Positions 26,618 through 36,995 of a DNA stretch of 64,000 nt are shown in pieces. The stretch comes from JAICLK01 sp963742655 (GTDB taxonomy: Bacteria; Patescibacteriota; Saccharimonadia; Saccharimonadales; UBA4665). Location of the stretch: positions 434,001 through 498,000 of the forward strand of contig CAVUMM010000005.1 of the NCBI GenBank assembly GCA_963742655.1. Direction: 5' to 3'. Each line of letters opens with the position of its first letter. The first letter of the stretch is position 1. Under the pieces are notes generated by a model. It made no database searches and was not told the origin of the DNA. It worked only from the letters and a program-made list of their open reading frames with translations. The translations under genes and the position numbers were made by a program.

Positions 26618-29600
26618 ATGCGTAAATATATTAGGCGGTTAATGACGGCCGTAGCCACGTTGGTCGTAGTTTTCGTGCCAACGTTAACTGCAACTGGATA
26701 TGCGGATAATCCTCCAACGGTTCTTACAGCGCACGTCACTGGTATACAGCCAGACGGTCAAAACCAAACGGATAATAGTAATATTCAATATTCAGTGACT
26801 TATAGCGGTTTTGTAAATGGTGACGATAGCTCAATAGTAACTGGAAATTTAAATTGCTACGGTTCGCCGCAGTTTTATGCACCCCATCCGATCCAACCGG
26901 TTATTTATCCGGAAGCCTACATAATTGCTACCTGCTCCGGATTGTCAGTACCATCAAATTATAAGCTGGTATACGACCTCGGTACGATAACCGTCGAAAC
27001 GCCTGGTGCGCCAAGTGCTGTAAAGAACTTGAATGTCACACCAGGAGCCGGCCAAGCGACCGCAACATGGTCTGCGCCCGACTCCGAAGGTGATTCGGCG
27101 ATAACTTCTTACACGATCCTTGCGCGTGACATGTCCGACTACGGTCAGGAATTCTTACGCTTCGATACATACGATACATCTGATACATCGCAAATTTTGA
27201 AGGGTTTTATCACTGGTGACATATATAAAGTATGGGTAATCGCGAATAACGCTAACCATTTCTCCTCGCCGACCACAGTTTCAGCTACCGTAACACCTAC
27301 ACCTGGAAGCTTTACTGACATTGGCGACTTACCATTCGGTCCTTATTTAGGCCAAACCCCTAATTCAAGCTTTACCGGCGATTATAGCGGCTCCTTTATA
27401 CCAAATGGCGGAACTTCTCAGGGCATTAACGATAGTGGCAAAATAGTAAGTAACACGTGTTGTTACGTTAATGGCAATGTTCAAACTCAGCGAGCAGTAA
27501 CTTGGACACCTGCAAGTGGACCAGTAGAGTTGCAAACCCCACAGTTTATTCGGACGGACGTTTTTGGTATGAATAACAAGGGTGACATTGTGGGTTCTGC
27601 TGGGAATGGTTTCGCGCACGCTTACCTATGGCCTGCTTCAGGAGGATCTCCCATAGATATTGGCAGTTTGGGGGGTAAGTTCGGAGCATATGGACGTGCG
27701 ATAAATGAAAACGGTGAAGTAGTTGGCAGTATGGCTGACCCTAGTAATGCAACACATGCATTCATCTGGACGCAATCTGGTGGCGTACAACTTATTGGTA
27801 AACTGCCAGGAGCTTATGCGTCGTATGCAATGGACGTAAATGATGCTGGTGTAGTAGTAGGCTTTAATACCTATAATAACGGGAGTGGCGACCGTGCATA
27901 TATGTGGACGCCAACCGGCGGCATGGTTGATTTGGGCTCGGGCGACGCATTTGCTATCAATGATAACGGAATCATTGTCGGCAGTGATGGTAATAGTTCT
28001 GTTTATTGGACTCTGGATGGGCAAGTACACGATATTGGCGAGGCAGGTACAGCTACTGCTATCAATAAGCATAATCAAATAATCGGGCAAAATGGCTTCG
28101 GCTCTTACATATGGTCTCCACAAAATGGAACACAGGACTTACCGGGGTACACCGATATTTATACACCAGCTGCAACGGGCATCAATAATAATGGCAAGAT
28201 AGTTGGCTCGGAGCAAAACCCCTATTCATCAAATGGAGCGGGTGATACACTTTTCTGGCAAACATCGGTTCCTGACGGGCTGCCGGCACCTACCAATCTA
28301 ACTGCTCAAAGCCCAACCACCCAAGCACCTGAGTTGAGTTGGGATAGTGTTGACGGTGCCGAAAGTTACAATATCTACCGCAACGGCGTAATGATAGACA
28401 GCAGCACTACGAATTCATACACAGACACCATGGCGCCAAACGGCACCAATACCTACACAGTGGCTGCAGTTAATTTTGACACGGGTGAAGGACATCAAAG
28501 TAATAGCATCAATGTAGTGGTCAATCGCCCCGCCCCAACGATCACCTACACCGTCACCCCCACCCCCAACAACAACGGCTGGAACAACACCGGCGTCACA
28601 GTGACCTTTAGCTGTAGTGATGAGGCGGGTGGCTCAGGCATCGCCTCCTGCAGCCCCCCAATGACGGAATCAAGTGACGGCACCTATACCCTTGAAGGCA
28701 GTGCTACGGATAATGCCGGCAATACCTCAACCGTTGATGTCACGGTCAACGTAGACCAATCTTCACCGATGGTCGGCATGCTCAGTTGGTCAGACAATCC
28801 AATCATAGAAAATCACAACACAACCCTGACCGTTCCAGCTATGGCCGCCGCCAATCATTCGCCAATAACGGGTGGCGAGTACTACATTGGCACCAATGAT
28901 CCGGGCCAGGGCAATGGTACAGCCATGAGCTATGACAGTAATACTAGCAAGCTCACCGCAACCTTTGGTTCTACTCTAGCACCCGGTACATACGAAGTGA
29001 GCGCCCGCTCGCAAAACGCTGCTGGAACATGGAGTTCGGTTGTTACTGACACACTAGTCGTCAACTCTACGGCTGTAGCACCCACCATCACCAATGCCAA
29101 CAATTACAGCATTGGCGTACGCCAAATCATTACACCCAGCGACTTCACGTTCACCACTACCGGCACGCCAGCACCAAGCCTCAGTGAAAGCGGCACCCTA
29201 CCAAGCGGATTGTCATTCACCGACAATGGCGACGGCACGGCTAACTTCACTGGCATGGTTGCCGCAGGTACAGCCGGCACGTATCCAATTACTATCACGG
29301 CTACCAATAGTGCCGGTAGCGTATCGCAGAGCTTCACATTAACCATCACCAATACTGATTCAGCTCCGACTACCGTATTTACCAGTACTGGTTCAAATAC
29401 GCTCAATGCAACCGTTGGCACTGGTAGTTCATTTACGTTTACAGCAACCGGCAACGGTAAGAATTCTAAAATATTCGTATACAGTGGATCACTGCCACCT
29501 GGTTTAAGCCTCCACGACAACAAAGACGGTACAGCTAGCTTCTTCGGTACACCCACCCATGCAGGCACCTATACCTTCACCTTAGAAGCCCAGAACAAGA

Positions 29601-29641
29601 ATGGCATTACGTATCAGCAGTTTACGGTGGTGGTGAGCTAG
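26618..29641 (+). CDS. Secreted HAF-repeat / fibronectin-type III / Ig-like surface protein
   Basis: From ATG 26618 (GAGGGGAG upstream) the protein has 1,007 residues. A signal peptide (1-29, cleavage near TGYA) precedes an FN3-like domain (about 110-205), then seven HAF-type repeats of pattern AINENGEVVGSM between about 240 and 540, a second FN3 domain (about 555-640), a bacterial Ig-like domain (about 645-720) and two putative Ig domains at the C-terminus (TPAPSLSESGTLPSG; KIFVYSGSLPPGLS). No LPXTG motif or C-terminal helix is seen, so it is released or held non-covalently. A role in attachment to a host cell is an inference. No sign of truncation. Confidence 0.85.
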   Translation: MRKYIRRLMTAVATLVVVFVPTLTATGYADNPPTVLTAHVTGIQPDGQNQTDNSNIQYSVTYSGFVNGDDSSIVTGNLNCYGSPQFYAPHPIQPVIYPEAYIIATCSGLSVPSNYKLVYDLGTITVETPGAPSAVKNLNVTPGAGQATATWSAPDSEGDSAITSYTILARDMSDYGQEFLRFDTYDTSDTSQILKGFITGDIYKVWVIANNANHFSSPTTVSATVTPTPGSFTDIGDLPFGPYLGQTPNSSFTGDYSGSFIPNGGTSQGINDSGKIVSNTCCYVNGNVQTQRAVTWTPASGPVELQTPQFIRTDVFGMNNKGDIVGSAGNGFAHAYLWPASGGSPIDIGSLGGKFGAYGRAINENGEVVGSMADPSNATHAFIWTQSGGVQLIGKLPGAYASYAMDVNDAGVVVGFNTYNNGSGDRAYMWTPTGGMVDLGSGDAFAINDNGIIVGSDGNSSVYWTLDGQVHDIGEAGTATAINKHNQIIGQNGFGSYIWSPQNGTQDLPGYTDIYTPAATGINNNGKIVGSEQNPYSSNGAGDTLFWQTSVPDGLPAPTNLTAQSPTTQAPELSWDSVDGAESYNIYRNGVMIDSSTTNSYTDTMAPNGTNTYTVAAVNFDTGEGHQSNSINVVVNRPAPTITYTVTPTPNNNGWNNTGVTVTFSCSDEAGGSGIASCSPPMTESSDGTYTLEGSATDNAGNTSTVDVTVNVDQSSPMVGMLSWSDNPIIENHNTTLTVPAMAAANHSPITGGEYYIGTNDPGQGNGTAMSYDSNTSKLTATFGSTLAPGTYEVSARSQNAAGTWSSVVTDTLVVNSTAVAPTITNANNYSIGVRQIITPSDFTFTTTGTPAPSLSESGTLPSGLSFTDNGDGTANFTGMVAAGTAGTYPITITATNSAGSVSQSFTLTITNTDSAPTTVFTSTGSNTLNATVGTGSSFTFTATGNGKNSKIFVYSGSLPPGLSLHDNKDGTASFFGTPTHAGTYTFTLEAQNKNGITYQQFTVVVS

Positions 29642-29774
29642 GGTTTTTGCCAACAACTGTAGCCGATGATGCGAATGCTGTATTTCGCTTGCGAAAGGTG
29701 AGAAAATGAAGCATAGCGTTAGCGCGTTAACGCTTTGTTAAAGTCATATAAGCGAAAGGTTTCGTAAGCGGCTC

Positions 29775-32423
29775 ATGGCAGAACACGATAATGCAGCGGT
29801 TGAAGCCGATGCGCCCGAAGAGGGCGTGGTGCTGCTGTTGCAGGTGCCGCGAACCAACGAACAGAAAGAACTTGCGGCCGAACAGATGTTTGCCAGTTTG
29901 CATGGACTGCTGACTATGCCCGTGCCGGCTGCCGGATTTTTCAAGCCGAAGGTCATGCGCGAACGGCTGAGCTTTGAAATCGCCGTCATGAAAAAACGTA
30001 TCGGTTTTTATGTGTGGGTGCCGAATTACATCAAAAGTTATGTCGAGGAGCAGGTTTACGCCCAGTACCCGTCGGTGCAGATTTCCGAAGTACCGGACTA
30101 CACCATGAACGACGGTGAAGATTCAGGCGGCTATCCCACCACGCTGATTAGCGAGCTTCATCTGGTGGCAAGCGACGTGCTGCCGATCAAAACATTTCAG
30201 AGTTTTGAGGTCGACCCGCTGGCAGCCATCACGGCTACGCTGGCACAGTTTACCGATGGCGAAGAAGCCTGGATACAGATGCTCGTCAAGCCCGAAAGCC
30301 AGAACTGGCACCGCAAAAGCGAACAATACCTGGCCAGGCTGCGCGGCGGCCAAACATCTGTCGGCGGTGTGCTGACCATGTTGTGGTCGCCCGATAATAA
30401 ACCCGAAGCTAACAAGCTGGCCGAACACGACCAAGTGCGCGCCACCGGCGCCGAGACCAAAAGCCAAAAGCTGGCATTCGAAGCCCAAGTTCGCGTCGTC
30501 TACCGCGGCAATTTGCCCGAGTCCCAAGCCAAACTTCGCCTGCAATCAATCATCGCCAGCTACAAACAATTCAACACGACATATCTGAACGGTTTTGCGT
30601 CGAGGCGAATCGTGGGTGATCAAAACCTGATTTCAGCGTATCGCTCGCGGGCATTCGTGAAGACCGGCTTCAGCCTGAATATCGAAGAAGTCGCCACCTT
30701 GTACCACTTACCGCACACCAACGTAGAAACGCCGTTTATTTTGTGGGCTAGCGCGCAGACTGCCGAGCCGCCGGCCACGCTGCCAATCGTTACCAGCGAG
30801 TATCACGAAGACGTCAGCCCGATTGCCAACACAAACTTCCGTGGCCACAACACGATGTTCGGTTTGCTGCGCGGCGACCGCAGCCGCCATCTGTACATCA
30901 TCGGACAGACCGGCGTCGGAAAGTCAGGCCTATTGGAGCTTCTGACCATTTCGGACATCTACAGCCCATACGGTTTCGCGGTGATCGACCCGCACGGCGA
31001 TTACGCGCTGAACGTATTGCGCCGGATTCCCAAAGAGCGCGCCGAAGACGTGATTTACCTGAACCCGGCTGATACGGATTTCCCGATTGCGTTCAATCCC
31101 ATGGAGGTGCTCGACCCAAAGCTCAAAACACACACCGTGTCCGAGTTAATTGGCGTGCTGAAACGGATGTTCGAATCCTGGGGGCCGCGTTTGGAATACA
31201 TTTTGCGCTATTGCTTGCTGGCGCTGCTGGATTATCCGAATGCGACCATGCTTGATATTACGCGCGTACTGACCGACAAAAAGTTCCGCCAGGACGTATT
31301 GAAATACGTCGAAGACCCAGTGGTGCGCAACTTTTGGACGGTAGAATTTGCCAGCTGGAATGAGAGATTCGCCGCCGAAGCCGTGGCGCCGGTGTTGAAC
31401 AAAGTTGGCGCGTTCACGGCCAATCCGTTGGTGCGCAACATCATCGGCCAGCCGAAGAGCAGCTTTAATATTCGCCAGATTATGGACGAACGCAAGATTT
31501 TGATCGTGAATTTGAGCCGCGGGCTGGTGGGTGAAGATAACGCGGCGCTGCTTGGTTCGCTGCTGGTAACCAAAGTCCAGCTGGGCGCCATGAGCCGGGC
31601 GGACATTCACGGTGCGGATCGTACGCCGTTTTATCTGTACGTTGATGAATTCCAGAATTTTGCCACCGAATCGTTTGCCACGATTCTCAGCGAAGCACGC
31701 AAATATGGCCTGAGCCTGACAGTCGCTAACCAATACATCGCCCAAATGCCGATAGAAGTGAAAGACGCGGTGTTCGGCAATGTCGGCTCAATTATCTCCT
31801 TCCGCACCAGCGCTGATGATGCGCGTGCCATGCTGAAATATTTCGAGCCGCGGTTCGAGGAACACGACCTGGTGCATATGCACAACCGTCATTTTGTCAT
31901 CAGCATGACCATCGAAGGCGAAAAGGTGCAGGCATTTTCCGGTATCACGCTCAACCTGCCGCCGCAAAGCGAAGATTATGCCGCGCGTATCATCGATCGC
32001 AGCCGCGCGCAGTATGCCTCGAGCAAGGAATATGTCGAGCGGTTCGTGCACGAACGCTATTTGGACGCCGGCAAGCAGAATGCGAATAACGCCGCCGCAA
32101 AACCCGCCAAACCGGCACCGAAAGTAGAGCCGGCCAAAAGCCCGTTGCTCCAGCCGGGGCTCCTGGCACACGCCGTGATGGCGGCCGAAGTTGTCAAAGT
32201 AGAACCGGCTGGTGAAACGCCTGCCGAAAAACCGAAGCGCCGTCGCCGTCGCCGAAAAAAATCCACTCCTGCCGAAACTACCAGTGCGGCACAATCAGTC
32301 ACCGAAAAGCCTGTCAAAGTACGCCCGGAAGTGCCGGCTTCCAATAATCAGCCTGCGGAATCGAAAACTCAAGCCGCTCGCAAACGCGAGCCGGAAGTAG
32401 AACACACCATCCATCTAAGGTAA
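29775..32423 (+). CDS. VirD4/TraG-like ATPase
   Basis: The 882-residue protein has an N-terminal region with no signal, then a large ATPase: Walker A GQTGVGKSG at about 376-384 (LYIIGQTGVGKSGLLELL), FAVIDPHGDYA, a Walker B-like FYLYVDEFQNFATE near 620 and the following ANQYIAQMP typical of TraG/VirD4 coupling proteins. The last 130 residues are Lys/Ala/Pro-rich and disordered with a basic cluster RRRRRRKK. Such ATPases pump DNA or feed type IV secretion or type IV pilus machines; no partner genes are present here. It could serve DNA uptake in a reduced cell, which is inference. Confidence 0.85.
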   Translation: MAEHDNAAVEADAPEEGVVLLLQVPRTNEQKELAAEQMFASLHGLLTMPVPAAGFFKPKVMRERLSFEIAVMKKRIGFYVWVPNYIKSYVEEQVYAQYPSVQISEVPDYTMNDGEDSGGYPTTLISELHLVASDVLPIKTFQSFEVDPLAAITATLAQFTDGEEAWIQMLVKPESQNWHRKSEQYLARLRGGQTSVGGVLTMLWSPDNKPEANKLAEHDQVRATGAETKSQKLAFEAQVRVVYRGNLPESQAKLRLQSIIASYKQFNTTYLNGFASRRIVGDQNLISAYRSRAFVKTGFSLNIEEVATLYHLPHTNVETPFILWASAQTAEPPATLPIVTSEYHEDVSPIANTNFRGHNTMFGLLRGDRSRHLYIIGQTGVGKSGLLELLTISDIYSPYGFAVIDPHGDYALNVLRRIPKERAEDVIYLNPADTDFPIAFNPMEVLDPKLKTHTVSELIGVLKRMFESWGPRLEYILRYCLLALLDYPNATMLDITRVLTDKKFRQDVLKYVEDPVVRNFWTVEFASWNERFAAEAVAPVLNKVGAFTANPLVRNIIGQPKSSFNIRQIMDERKILIVNLSRGLVGEDNAALLGSLLVTKVQLGAMSRADIHGADRTPFYLYVDEFQNFATESFATILSEARKYGLSLTVANQYIAQMPIEVKDAVFGNVGSIISFRTSADDARAMLKYFEPRFEEHDLVHMHNRHFVISMTIEGEKVQAFSGITLNLPPQSEDYAARIIDRSRAQYASSKEYVERFVHERYLDAGKQNANNAAAKPAKPAPKVEPAKSPLLQPGLLAHAVMAAEVVKVEPAGETPAEKPKRRRRRRKKSTPAETTSAAQSVTEKPVKVRPEVPASNNQPAESKTQAARKREPEVEHTIHLR

Positions 32424-32477
32424 GTCCGAAAGAGCTGTTGCTTTGGCGGCATGCTGTTCTATACTTAGGACTGATAG

Positions 32478-34079
32478 ATGCCTCCGTCTGCAACCGCAAA
32501 ACCGGCTAAACGAACGCGCCTCATACCATTGAGTGCCGTCGCGACGTTACTCATCTGCAGCTCTTTGCTCGGGCAGGTGCTTGGTTTTTGGCGCACCAAA
32601 ATGGTTGGCGCGAACTTTCCGCACGTCGGGGCGCAAAGCACCGACGCGTACTTCGCGGCATTCAACATTCCGGATTTCTTCTTTTTCACGCTCGCGGCGG
32701 GTGCGCTCGGGGTAGCGTTCATGCCGGTATTGTCCGACCGATTGGCCCGCGGCGACCGCAAGGGTATGTGGCAGCTTTCGGCCAGCCTTATGAATTTGTT
32801 GGCGATCGTGATGTTCGCTGTCGCGATAATCATATTTATTTTTGCCGAACCGCTTATCCACTATATCGTGGCGCCCGGCCTGACGCCGGCACAACTGCAT
32901 AACGCGGTGATTATCATGCGGTTATTGGCATTCAATCCGCTGCTTTTTACATTGTCGGGCGTGCTGACGGCCACGCAGCAGACGTTGGGGAGATTCTTTT
33001 TCTATGCGATCGCGCCGCTGTTTTATAATCTGTCGATAATCATCAGTATCCTGATTTTCCGTCATAATATCGGGCTGGTCGGGCTCGGTATCGGCGCTTT
33101 GATCGGCGGTATTTTGCAGCTGGTGGTCGTGATATTCGGTCTGACCGGGCTTAAATTCCACTGGCGACCGAAAATTTTATGGGCCAGCAAAGATTTCCAC
33201 ACGATATTGCGAAATCTGCCGCCGCGATCCATCGACCAAGGTATTGACCAGATCGAGAACATCGTCGAGACGAACATTGCCAGCCACTTGGGCCAGGGAC
33301 TCATCAGTTCCTACAACTTCGCGTACACGCTGCAGACAGCGCCGATATTGCTTATCGGTACGGCTATTTCCACGGCGGCATTTCCGCGGCTGAATATGCG
33401 TTTGAGCCAAGGCCGCCCTGATCTGTTCCGCCGTGACTTTTTGATGGTGCTGCGGGCCATAATTTGGATATCCATGCCGGTTGCCGTGGTGAGCTATTTT
33501 GCGCGGGGCTATCTGGCCCGTATTATTTTTGGTAGCGATGCGCCGGAGATCGCCCTTATCTTCGGATTCCTGACGATAGCGATCGTGTTCCGCACTGTCT
33601 ATACGATCATTTCGCGCTGGTTCTATGCGCAGAAGGATACGGTTACGCCGCTGGTGGTGTCGATTTTCACCATCGCGCTTAACATTGCGTTAGCGTATAG
33701 CTTGTCGCGGCCAGGCGCGTATGGCGTTGTCGGATTAGCGCTTGCGCAATCAATCGTTGCGATGGTGGAAGTCAGTATTTTATTTGTGATAATGCTGATC
33801 CGGGATCACAAGTTGCTCGATATGACGTTCTTCGGCGGGGTAGGGCGGATATTATCCGTAACCGGGTTCAGTATCGTGGCCGGTGCTACTATCGCGGCCA
33901 TCCTCCCGCTCGGTGTCAACGACAAAGGCTATACCGTACTGGGCACGAAACTGCTGACGATATCGATCGTTGTCTTTGCGGTCCATATTTCCGCGTCAGC
34001 TCTGTTCGGGCTGGATGAAGTCCGTCCGTTATTTCGCCGCCTAAAACAATTCATCCTCAATCCCATCCGCTTGACGTAG
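32478..34079 (+). CDS. murJ: Lipid II flippase MurJ
   Basis: The 533-residue protein has about 14 hydrophobic segments and MurJ signatures: LGQVLGFWRTKMVGANFPHVGAQSTDAYFAAFNIPDFF near the N-terminus (with the Arg and the Asp-Ala-Phe motif), LFTLSGVLTATQQTLGRFFFYA and ISRWFYAQKDTVTPLVVS. MurJ flips lipid-linked peptidoglycan precursor across the membrane. TATACT (32460-32465) lies 12 nt before ATG 32478, with AGGA between. It follows the VirD4-like gene after 54 nt. Confidence 0.95.
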   Translation: MPPSATAKPAKRTRLIPLSAVATLLICSSLLGQVLGFWRTKMVGANFPHVGAQSTDAYFAAFNIPDFFFFTLAAGALGVAFMPVLSDRLARGDRKGMWQLSASLMNLLAIVMFAVAIIIFIFAEPLIHYIVAPGLTPAQLHNAVIIMRLLAFNPLLFTLSGVLTATQQTLGRFFFYAIAPLFYNLSIIISILIFRHNIGLVGLGIGALIGGILQLVVVIFGLTGLKFHWRPKILWASKDFHTILRNLPPRSIDQGIDQIENIVETNIASHLGQGLISSYNFAYTLQTAPILLIGTAISTAAFPRLNMRLSQGRPDLFRRDFLMVLRAIIWISMPVAVVSYFARGYLARIIFGSDAPEIALIFGFLTIAIVFRTVYTIISRWFYAQKDTVTPLVVSIFTIALNIALAYSLSRPGAYGVVGLALAQSIVAMVEVSILFVIMLIRDHKLLDMTFFGGVGRILSVTGFSIVAGATIAAILPLGVNDKGYTVLGTKLLTISIVVFAVHISASALFGLDEVRPLFRRLKQFILNPIRLT

Positions 34080-34146
34080 CAGTGTCAGATAAAAGTATCG
34101 ATTTAAGATTAGTGGCTTTACGCAAATTTTATGGTAAAGTTGGTTT

Positions 34147-34884
34147 GTGAGTACAGAGGCTGCACCAACAAATTATTTTCCACGGAAAGATGTTGCCCGT
34201 TTAGGTGAGGCAGTCGTATTTGTATGGGCGCGTAATGGAAGGAAGGGCACGGGCCCGCTTCTAGAAGCGGCCAGACACGAAAACACGCTTTCAGGGATAG
34301 TCTGGGAGTTCGATACAGCAATAGAGCGACTTAACGAGCAGTGGCTGCGCGATCCGGCTATCGATATGAGCAGCTATTGGAGCATTCGTGCGCTGAAAGG
34401 CTTTCTGGCTGGAAAAAGAGAATTACCCAAATTGCGACATGAGCTTGGATGCGGTATTGAAGAATTACGAGGGTTCGTTAAAGCATTGCGGGATATGAGT
34501 CCGCTCATGAGACTTTATGAAGAAGAGAATGATGCAGGATCGGGCCTAACTTTTGGCGTAAATGCGGCCGAAGCCGCTAGGCTACATGATGACAATGGTC
34601 TATACCGGGCACTCATTGGCGGAACCATACAAGTTGCCGGGCGCTATTTGGCCAATCAACTCGGAGAGGACGGCGGTTTGATGATACCGGTCGAGCGCGG
34701 CGCGGGTAATACTGTCGAGGTTGATCTAAAAACAGTCATCATGGATGCGTTGCTTGAAGTCCCCGCGATAGATGGCGGCCTCTGCGACTTTGGATACTTT
34801 AGGGCAGCCAGGGAGATGCAATGGTACGAAACGGGCGGCCCATTCTCGCCGGCGCTTTGCGAACAAATAGCCGCATTACCATAG
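34147..34884 (+). CDS. Hypothetical protein
   Basis: The 245-residue soluble protein is mostly helical with an N-terminal segment RKDVARLGEAVVFVWARNGRKGTGPLLEAARHENTLSGIVWEF. No catalytic motif or family is recognised. GTG 34147 is chosen because TAAAGT (34135-34140, extended as TGGTAAAGT) ends 6 nt before it; this is one of two GTG starts that fit the leaderless pattern. The gene stands alone between murJ and lepA. Confidence 0.65.
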   Translation: MSTEAAPTNYFPRKDVARLGEAVVFVWARNGRKGTGPLLEAARHENTLSGIVWEFDTAIERLNEQWLRDPAIDMSSYWSIRALKGFLAGKRELPKLRHELGCGIEELRGFVKALRDMSPLMRLYEEENDAGSGLTFGVNAAEAARLHDDNGLYRALIGGTIQVAGRYLANQLGEDGGLMIPVERGAGNTVEVDLKTVIMDALLEVPAIDGGLCDFGYFRAAREMQWYETGGPFSPALCEQIAALP

Positions 34885-34951
34885 CAATCTGCAGTCGTAG
34901 TCTAAAACGAACATTCTCTGCATCCTCCACCTCTGATATAATTGGCGGACA

Positions 34952-36730
34952 ATGAACCAAGACCATATCCGGAATTTCTGCATTATCGCGCACATTGATC
35001 ATGGCAAGTCGACGCTGGCTGACCGGCTGCTCGAACTGACCGGCACGATTGAGAAACGTGACATGCGCGAACAATTGCTCGACCGCATGGATTTGGAACG
35101 CGAACGCGGCATCACCATCAAGTTGCAGCCTGTTCGTATGAATTACAAAGATTATCAGCTTAATTTGATCGATACTCCCGGGCATGTGGACTTCAGCTAC
35201 GAAGTTTCGCGCAGCCTCGAAGCCTGCGAAGGCGCGATTTTAGTCGTCGATGCCAGCCAGGGTTTACAAGCGCAGACGCTGGCCAACGTGTACCTGGCGA
35301 TTGCGGCAGACCTGAAGATAATTCCGGTTTTAAACAAAATAGACTTGCCGGCGGCCGATGTAGAAAAGGTAAGCGCCGAGATAGTCAGCCTGTTAGGCTG
35401 CGATAAAGACGAAATTTTGCGCATATCAGCCAAGACCGGCCAGGGCGTAGAAAATGTATTGGAACGCATCGTACATGATGTGCCGCCGCCTGCCGGTAAT
35501 TCCGTTGCGCCGACCCGGGCGCTTATTTTCGACAGCTATTACGACGATTATCGCGGCGTGATTCTGTATGTACGGATCGTGGATGGTGAGATCGCCAAAA
35601 ATTCGCAGATCATGATGCTTGCGACCAGTGCCCAAGGCATCGCGCTCGAAGTCGGTAACTTGAAGCCCGATATGACGCCAGGCACCTCATTGAAAACCGG
35701 CGAAATCGGGTATATCGTCACCAACCTCAAAAGCACCCGCGAAGCCAAAGTCGGCGACACGGTTACGCTCACCTCGCGGCCGGCTGCCGACGCGCTTCCT
35801 GGCTACCAGGATGTGAAGCCGTTTGTCTACGCCGGATTTTTCCCGGAATCTAACGAATTTTATCATGAGTTGAAAGACGCGATCGAAAAATTATCGCTCA
35901 GCGATTCGGCGTTGCAGTTCGAGCCGGAAAATTCACCGGTACTTGGACATGGCGTGCGCGTGGGCTTTCTGGGGCTGTTGCACATGGACATCGTGCGCGA
36001 ACGGTTGGAGCGTGAATACAACCTTGATCTCATCATAACCAACCCGTCGACTGACTATCATGTGGTGATGACGGACGACGAAGAGTTGGATATCAAAAGC
36101 GCGGCGGATTTGCCGGACCCAGCCAAGATCGCCGAAATCCGCGAGCCGTGGATCAGGGGCGAAATCGTGGTGCCGCAGGAATATGTCGGATCGGTCATCC
36201 AATTGGTCGCCGCCAAACGCGGGCTGCATAAAAATCTGAGCTATGTCGACACACGCGCGCTCATCACGTTCGAGGCGCCGCTGGCTAATTTGCTGACGGA
36301 TTTTTACGATTCTCTCAAAAGCATGACGAGCGGTTACGGCTCATTCAGCTACGAATTAGACGATTATCGCGCTGAAGATTTGGTGCGGTTGGATTTTTAC
36401 GTGGCCGGCGAAAAGGTCGACGCGCTGAGCATCATGGTGCACCGGTCCGAGGCGCCAAGTCTAGGCCGCACGACAGTTGAAAAATTGAAAGAAGTGATTC
36501 CGCGACAGAACTTCCAGGTCGCGCTCCAGGCGGCCATCGGCGGTAAATTCATCGCCCGCGAAGACATCAGCGCGTATCGTAAAGACGTAACCATCGGCTT
36601 GTACGGCGGCGATGTGACCCGCAAAAAGAAAGTGCTGGCCAAACAGAAACGCGGCAAAGCCCGGCTAAAGCGATTTGGCAAAGTCGACATCCCCGCCGAC
36701 GCATTCACCGTCATGCTCAAACGCGACTGA
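34952..36730 (+). CDS. lepA: Translation elongation factor 4
   Basis: The 592-residue GTPase has G1 AHIDHGKS (13-20), G2 RGITIK, G3 DTPGHVD, G4 NKID and G5 motifs, followed by domain II, domain III-V features and the LepA-specific C-terminal domain ending RFGKVDIPADAFTVML. LepA back-translocates or remodels stalled ribosomes. TATAAT (34937-34942, extended TGATATAAT) ends 9 nt before ATG 34952. Its last 43 bp are duplicated 83 bp downstream. Confidence 0.98.
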   Translation: MNQDHIRNFCIIAHIDHGKSTLADRLLELTGTIEKRDMREQLLDRMDLERERGITIKLQPVRMNYKDYQLNLIDTPGHVDFSYEVSRSLEACEGAILVVDASQGLQAQTLANVYLAIAADLKIIPVLNKIDLPAADVEKVSAEIVSLLGCDKDEILRISAKTGQGVENVLERIVHDVPPPAGNSVAPTRALIFDSYYDDYRGVILYVRIVDGEIAKNSQIMMLATSAQGIALEVGNLKPDMTPGTSLKTGEIGYIVTNLKSTREAKVGDTVTLTSRPAADALPGYQDVKPFVYAGFFPESNEFYHELKDAIEKLSLSDSALQFEPENSPVLGHGVRVGFLGLLHMDIVRERLEREYNLDLIITNPSTDYHVVMTDDEELDIKSAADLPDPAKIAEIREPWIRGEIVVPQEYVGSVIQLVAAKRGLHKNLSYVDTRALITFEAPLANLLTDFYDSLKSMTSGYGSFSYELDDYRAEDLVRLDFYVAGEKVDALSIMVHRSEAPSLGRTTVEKLKEVIPRQNFQVALQAAIGGKFIAREDISAYRKDVTIGLYGGDVTRKKKVLAKQKRGKARLKRFGKVDIPADAFTVMLKRD

Positions 36731-36856
36731 CTGGCACGGGAAGAGCAGCCGGACAAAATGTATTCCATTTTGCCCGCGCGAAGAGAAACCTGCTTGCAGG
36801 TGTCTCATTATGGCATCCCCGCCGACGCATTCACCGTCATGCTCAAACGCGACTGA
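36688..36856 (+). repeat. 43-bp duplication of the lepA 3' end flanking an 83-bp spacer
   Basis: Bases 36688-36730 (starting CATCCCCGCCGACGC and ending with the stop codon) recur exactly at 36814-36856. The spacer has two perfect hairpins, CAAAATG / CATTTTG and ACCTGC / GCAGGT. The layout resembles a small insertion that duplicated its target, or an att-like pair; no coding capacity is seen. Confidence 0.85.
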
Positions 36857-36995
36857 TTTACTTGCCACAGGAAAACGAACAAATATCCAACACATTTTTA
36901 TAAAGTTCTGTTAGGTTTTCGTACCAATAGATGTCGCATTTTTAACTGTTTTTTCATACGGGTGTCGCTACTATTTAACACATGGGGGCAAGCGT

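Noticed and set aside
36675..36914. 79-codon frame at the lepA end with an internal repeat
   Set aside because: The repeated residues are just the 43-bp duplication read in the wrong phase.
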